From: Flavobacterium segetis
Lineage (GTDB): Bacteria; Bacteroidota; Bacteroidia; Flavobacteriales; Flavobacteriaceae
DNA length: 64,000 nucleotides
Reading direction: 5' to 3'
NCBI RefSeq assembly: GCF_900129575.1
Contig: NZ_FQWE01000007.1
Location: forward strand, 1 to 64,000
The notes below the pieces were generated by a model that made no database searches, had not been told where the DNA came from, and saw nothing but the letters and a program-made list of their open reading frames with translations. Positions 63,120-64,000 of the stretch are shown in pieces. The position numbers were made by a program, and so were the translations under genes. How positions within the stretch are numbered: position 1 is the stretch's first letter; the number at the start of each line of letters is the position of its first letter.

Positions 63120-63152
63120 CTGCTTTTTTTTAAAAAATCTATCAAAATAAAC

Positions 63153-64000
63153 TTACTTTTTTACTATTTTTTTTACGATCTTATGATATAAATTTTCTTT
63201 TTTATCCTCTTCATAATATCCATTTGCATAGGATCCGTAGCCATATCCTGTGCCGTATTTTGCCTTATTTTCTAAGCCATTCAAAATAATGCTGGTATTA
63301 TTTAACTCACCGCGCTTCACACGATTATTCAATAGCGTAATCATATCTTTTTTAGTGAAATTTTGTCTAACAATATAAAGTGTAACATCACTATATTGCA
63401 CAAGTTCAAGCGCATCAGATACTAATCCAACAGGAGGTGTGTCTAAAATTATATAATCATATTTTTTCTTTAATTCCTCGATTAGCTCTTTCATTCGCTC
63501 ACTGATAATCATTTCAGAAGGATTAGGCGGCACAGGACCTGATAAAATCACATCTAGAAAGGGAATGTGCGTTTTATTTATAATTTCATCAACTGTTTTT
63601 TGCTTAATTAAGTAATTCACTACTCCAACTTCTTTGGATAAATTAAATTCGGCAGCCAGTTTAGGCTTTCTTAAGTCAAGTCCTATAATTACTGTTTTTT
63701 TCTCGCTCAAGGCAAAAACGGTAGCGATGTTTATAGAACAAAATGTTTTTCCCTCACCACTTATAGAAGAAGTTATCATTAAAGTTTTAGCGCCATCAAC
63801 ATTTTGCTGTTTGTATAGAAATTGCAAAGAAGATCGAATTGCCCGAAATGATTCTGACAATGCTGATTTTGGTTTTTCAAAAACTGCTAAATCGGTACTT
63901 TCTTTATTCACACCAACAACTCCTATCAAAGGAATTTTTGTCATCTTGCTAATATCCTCAACATTTTGAACTGAATTATTAATAAAGAAAATAGCGAACA
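63153..64000 (-). CDS. wzc: Wzc-type tyrosine kinase, C-terminal part (cut by window edge)
   Basis: The frame is open to the end of the window, so the in-frame ATG at 63944 is internal; residues before it (VQNVEDISKM) fit the usual linker. Walker A is SSISGEGKTFCSINIA, Walker A' is VIIGLDLRKPKL, and Walker B is YIILDTPPVGLVSD. The C-terminus has the tyrosine cluster YGTGYGYGSYANGYYEED that becomes phosphorylated in this family. It governs polymer length and export with Wza and the Wzz-type protein. Confidence 0.93.
   Translation of the reverse strand, partial: FAIFFINNSVQNVEDISKMTKIPLIGVVGVNKESTDLAVFEKPKSALSESFRAIRSSLQFLYKQQNVDGAKTLMITSSISGEGKTFCSINIATVFALSEKKTVIIGLDLRKPKLAAEFNLSKEVGVVNYLIKQKTVDEIINKTHIPFLDVILSGPVPPNPSEMIISERMKELIEELKKKYDYIILDTPPVGLVSDALELVQYSDVTLYIVRQNFTKKDMITLLNNRVKRGELNNTSIILNGLENKAKYGTGYGYGSYANGYYEEDKKENLYHKIVKKIVKK

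Overview
The window is AT-rich DNA from a member of the Bacteroidota, most likely Flavobacteriaceae and close to Flavobacterium. The basis is SusC/SusD-type transport, an UpxY-type antiterminator, DUF6520 and DUF7793 families, promoter boxes of the form TAnnTTTG, and flavobacterial intergenic repeats. These assignments come from recognising protein and motif patterns by eye; no database search was run. I saw no rRNA, tRNA, CRISPR array or transposase gene.

Left part (1-23 kb) is accessory. It opens with tandem GC-rich stem-loop repeats and a 7-bp repeat array. Next come a winged-helix protein, an 810-residue fusion of an alpha-oxoamine-synthase-like PLP enzyme with a GNAT acyltransferase, a DUF7793-AraC regulator pair behind three operator-like repeats, and an AAA/DUF4143 ATPase. 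A Panacea-type toxin-antitoxin-like pair sits between about 220-bp direct repeats that duplicate the start of a MauE-like gene. That MauE-like gene is followed by a small secreted DUF6520 protein. Convergent to these is an S9 peptidase-SusD-SusC operon, probably for peptide or protein uptake. A roughly 80-nt antisense RNA over the susC leader is predicted from a promoter and a terminator.

Right part (23.5-64 kb) is one long minus-strand surface-polysaccharide locus. In transcription order it has a Wzc-type kinase (cut by the window edge), UDP-HexNAc 4-epimerase, UpxY antiterminator, UDP-HexNAc 6-dehydrogenase, CapD/WbpM-type dehydratase, Wza-type export protein, Wzz-type chain-length protein, a cytidylyltransferase, the GDP-L-fucose genes fcl and gmd, and a CMP-legionaminic acid pathway of the GDP-linked kind (legB, legC, legH, legI, legG, ptmE, legF, ptmA). 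Within the last block are a nitrilase and a class-III aminotransferase with a four-cysteine insertion. After it come glycosyltransferases, a Wzx flippase, two EpsG-like polymerase candidates, an Amj-like flippase gene broken by an in-frame TGA, an epimerase and rfbC, closed by a terminator.

The most unusual feature is a family of composite repeats. Arrays of a 7-bp unit (GTTNTSN) alternate with a conserved core of about 40 bp and with short arrays of the inverse unit. I count 17 clear cores plus one degenerate copy, in four clusters at 21, 50-53, 60-61 and 61.9 kb. They lie directly upstream of the wzz, fic, upxY and four-helix-bundle gene starts and bracket two non-polysaccharide cargo genes, a Fic protein and a four-helix-bundle protein. 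I know of no described function for them.
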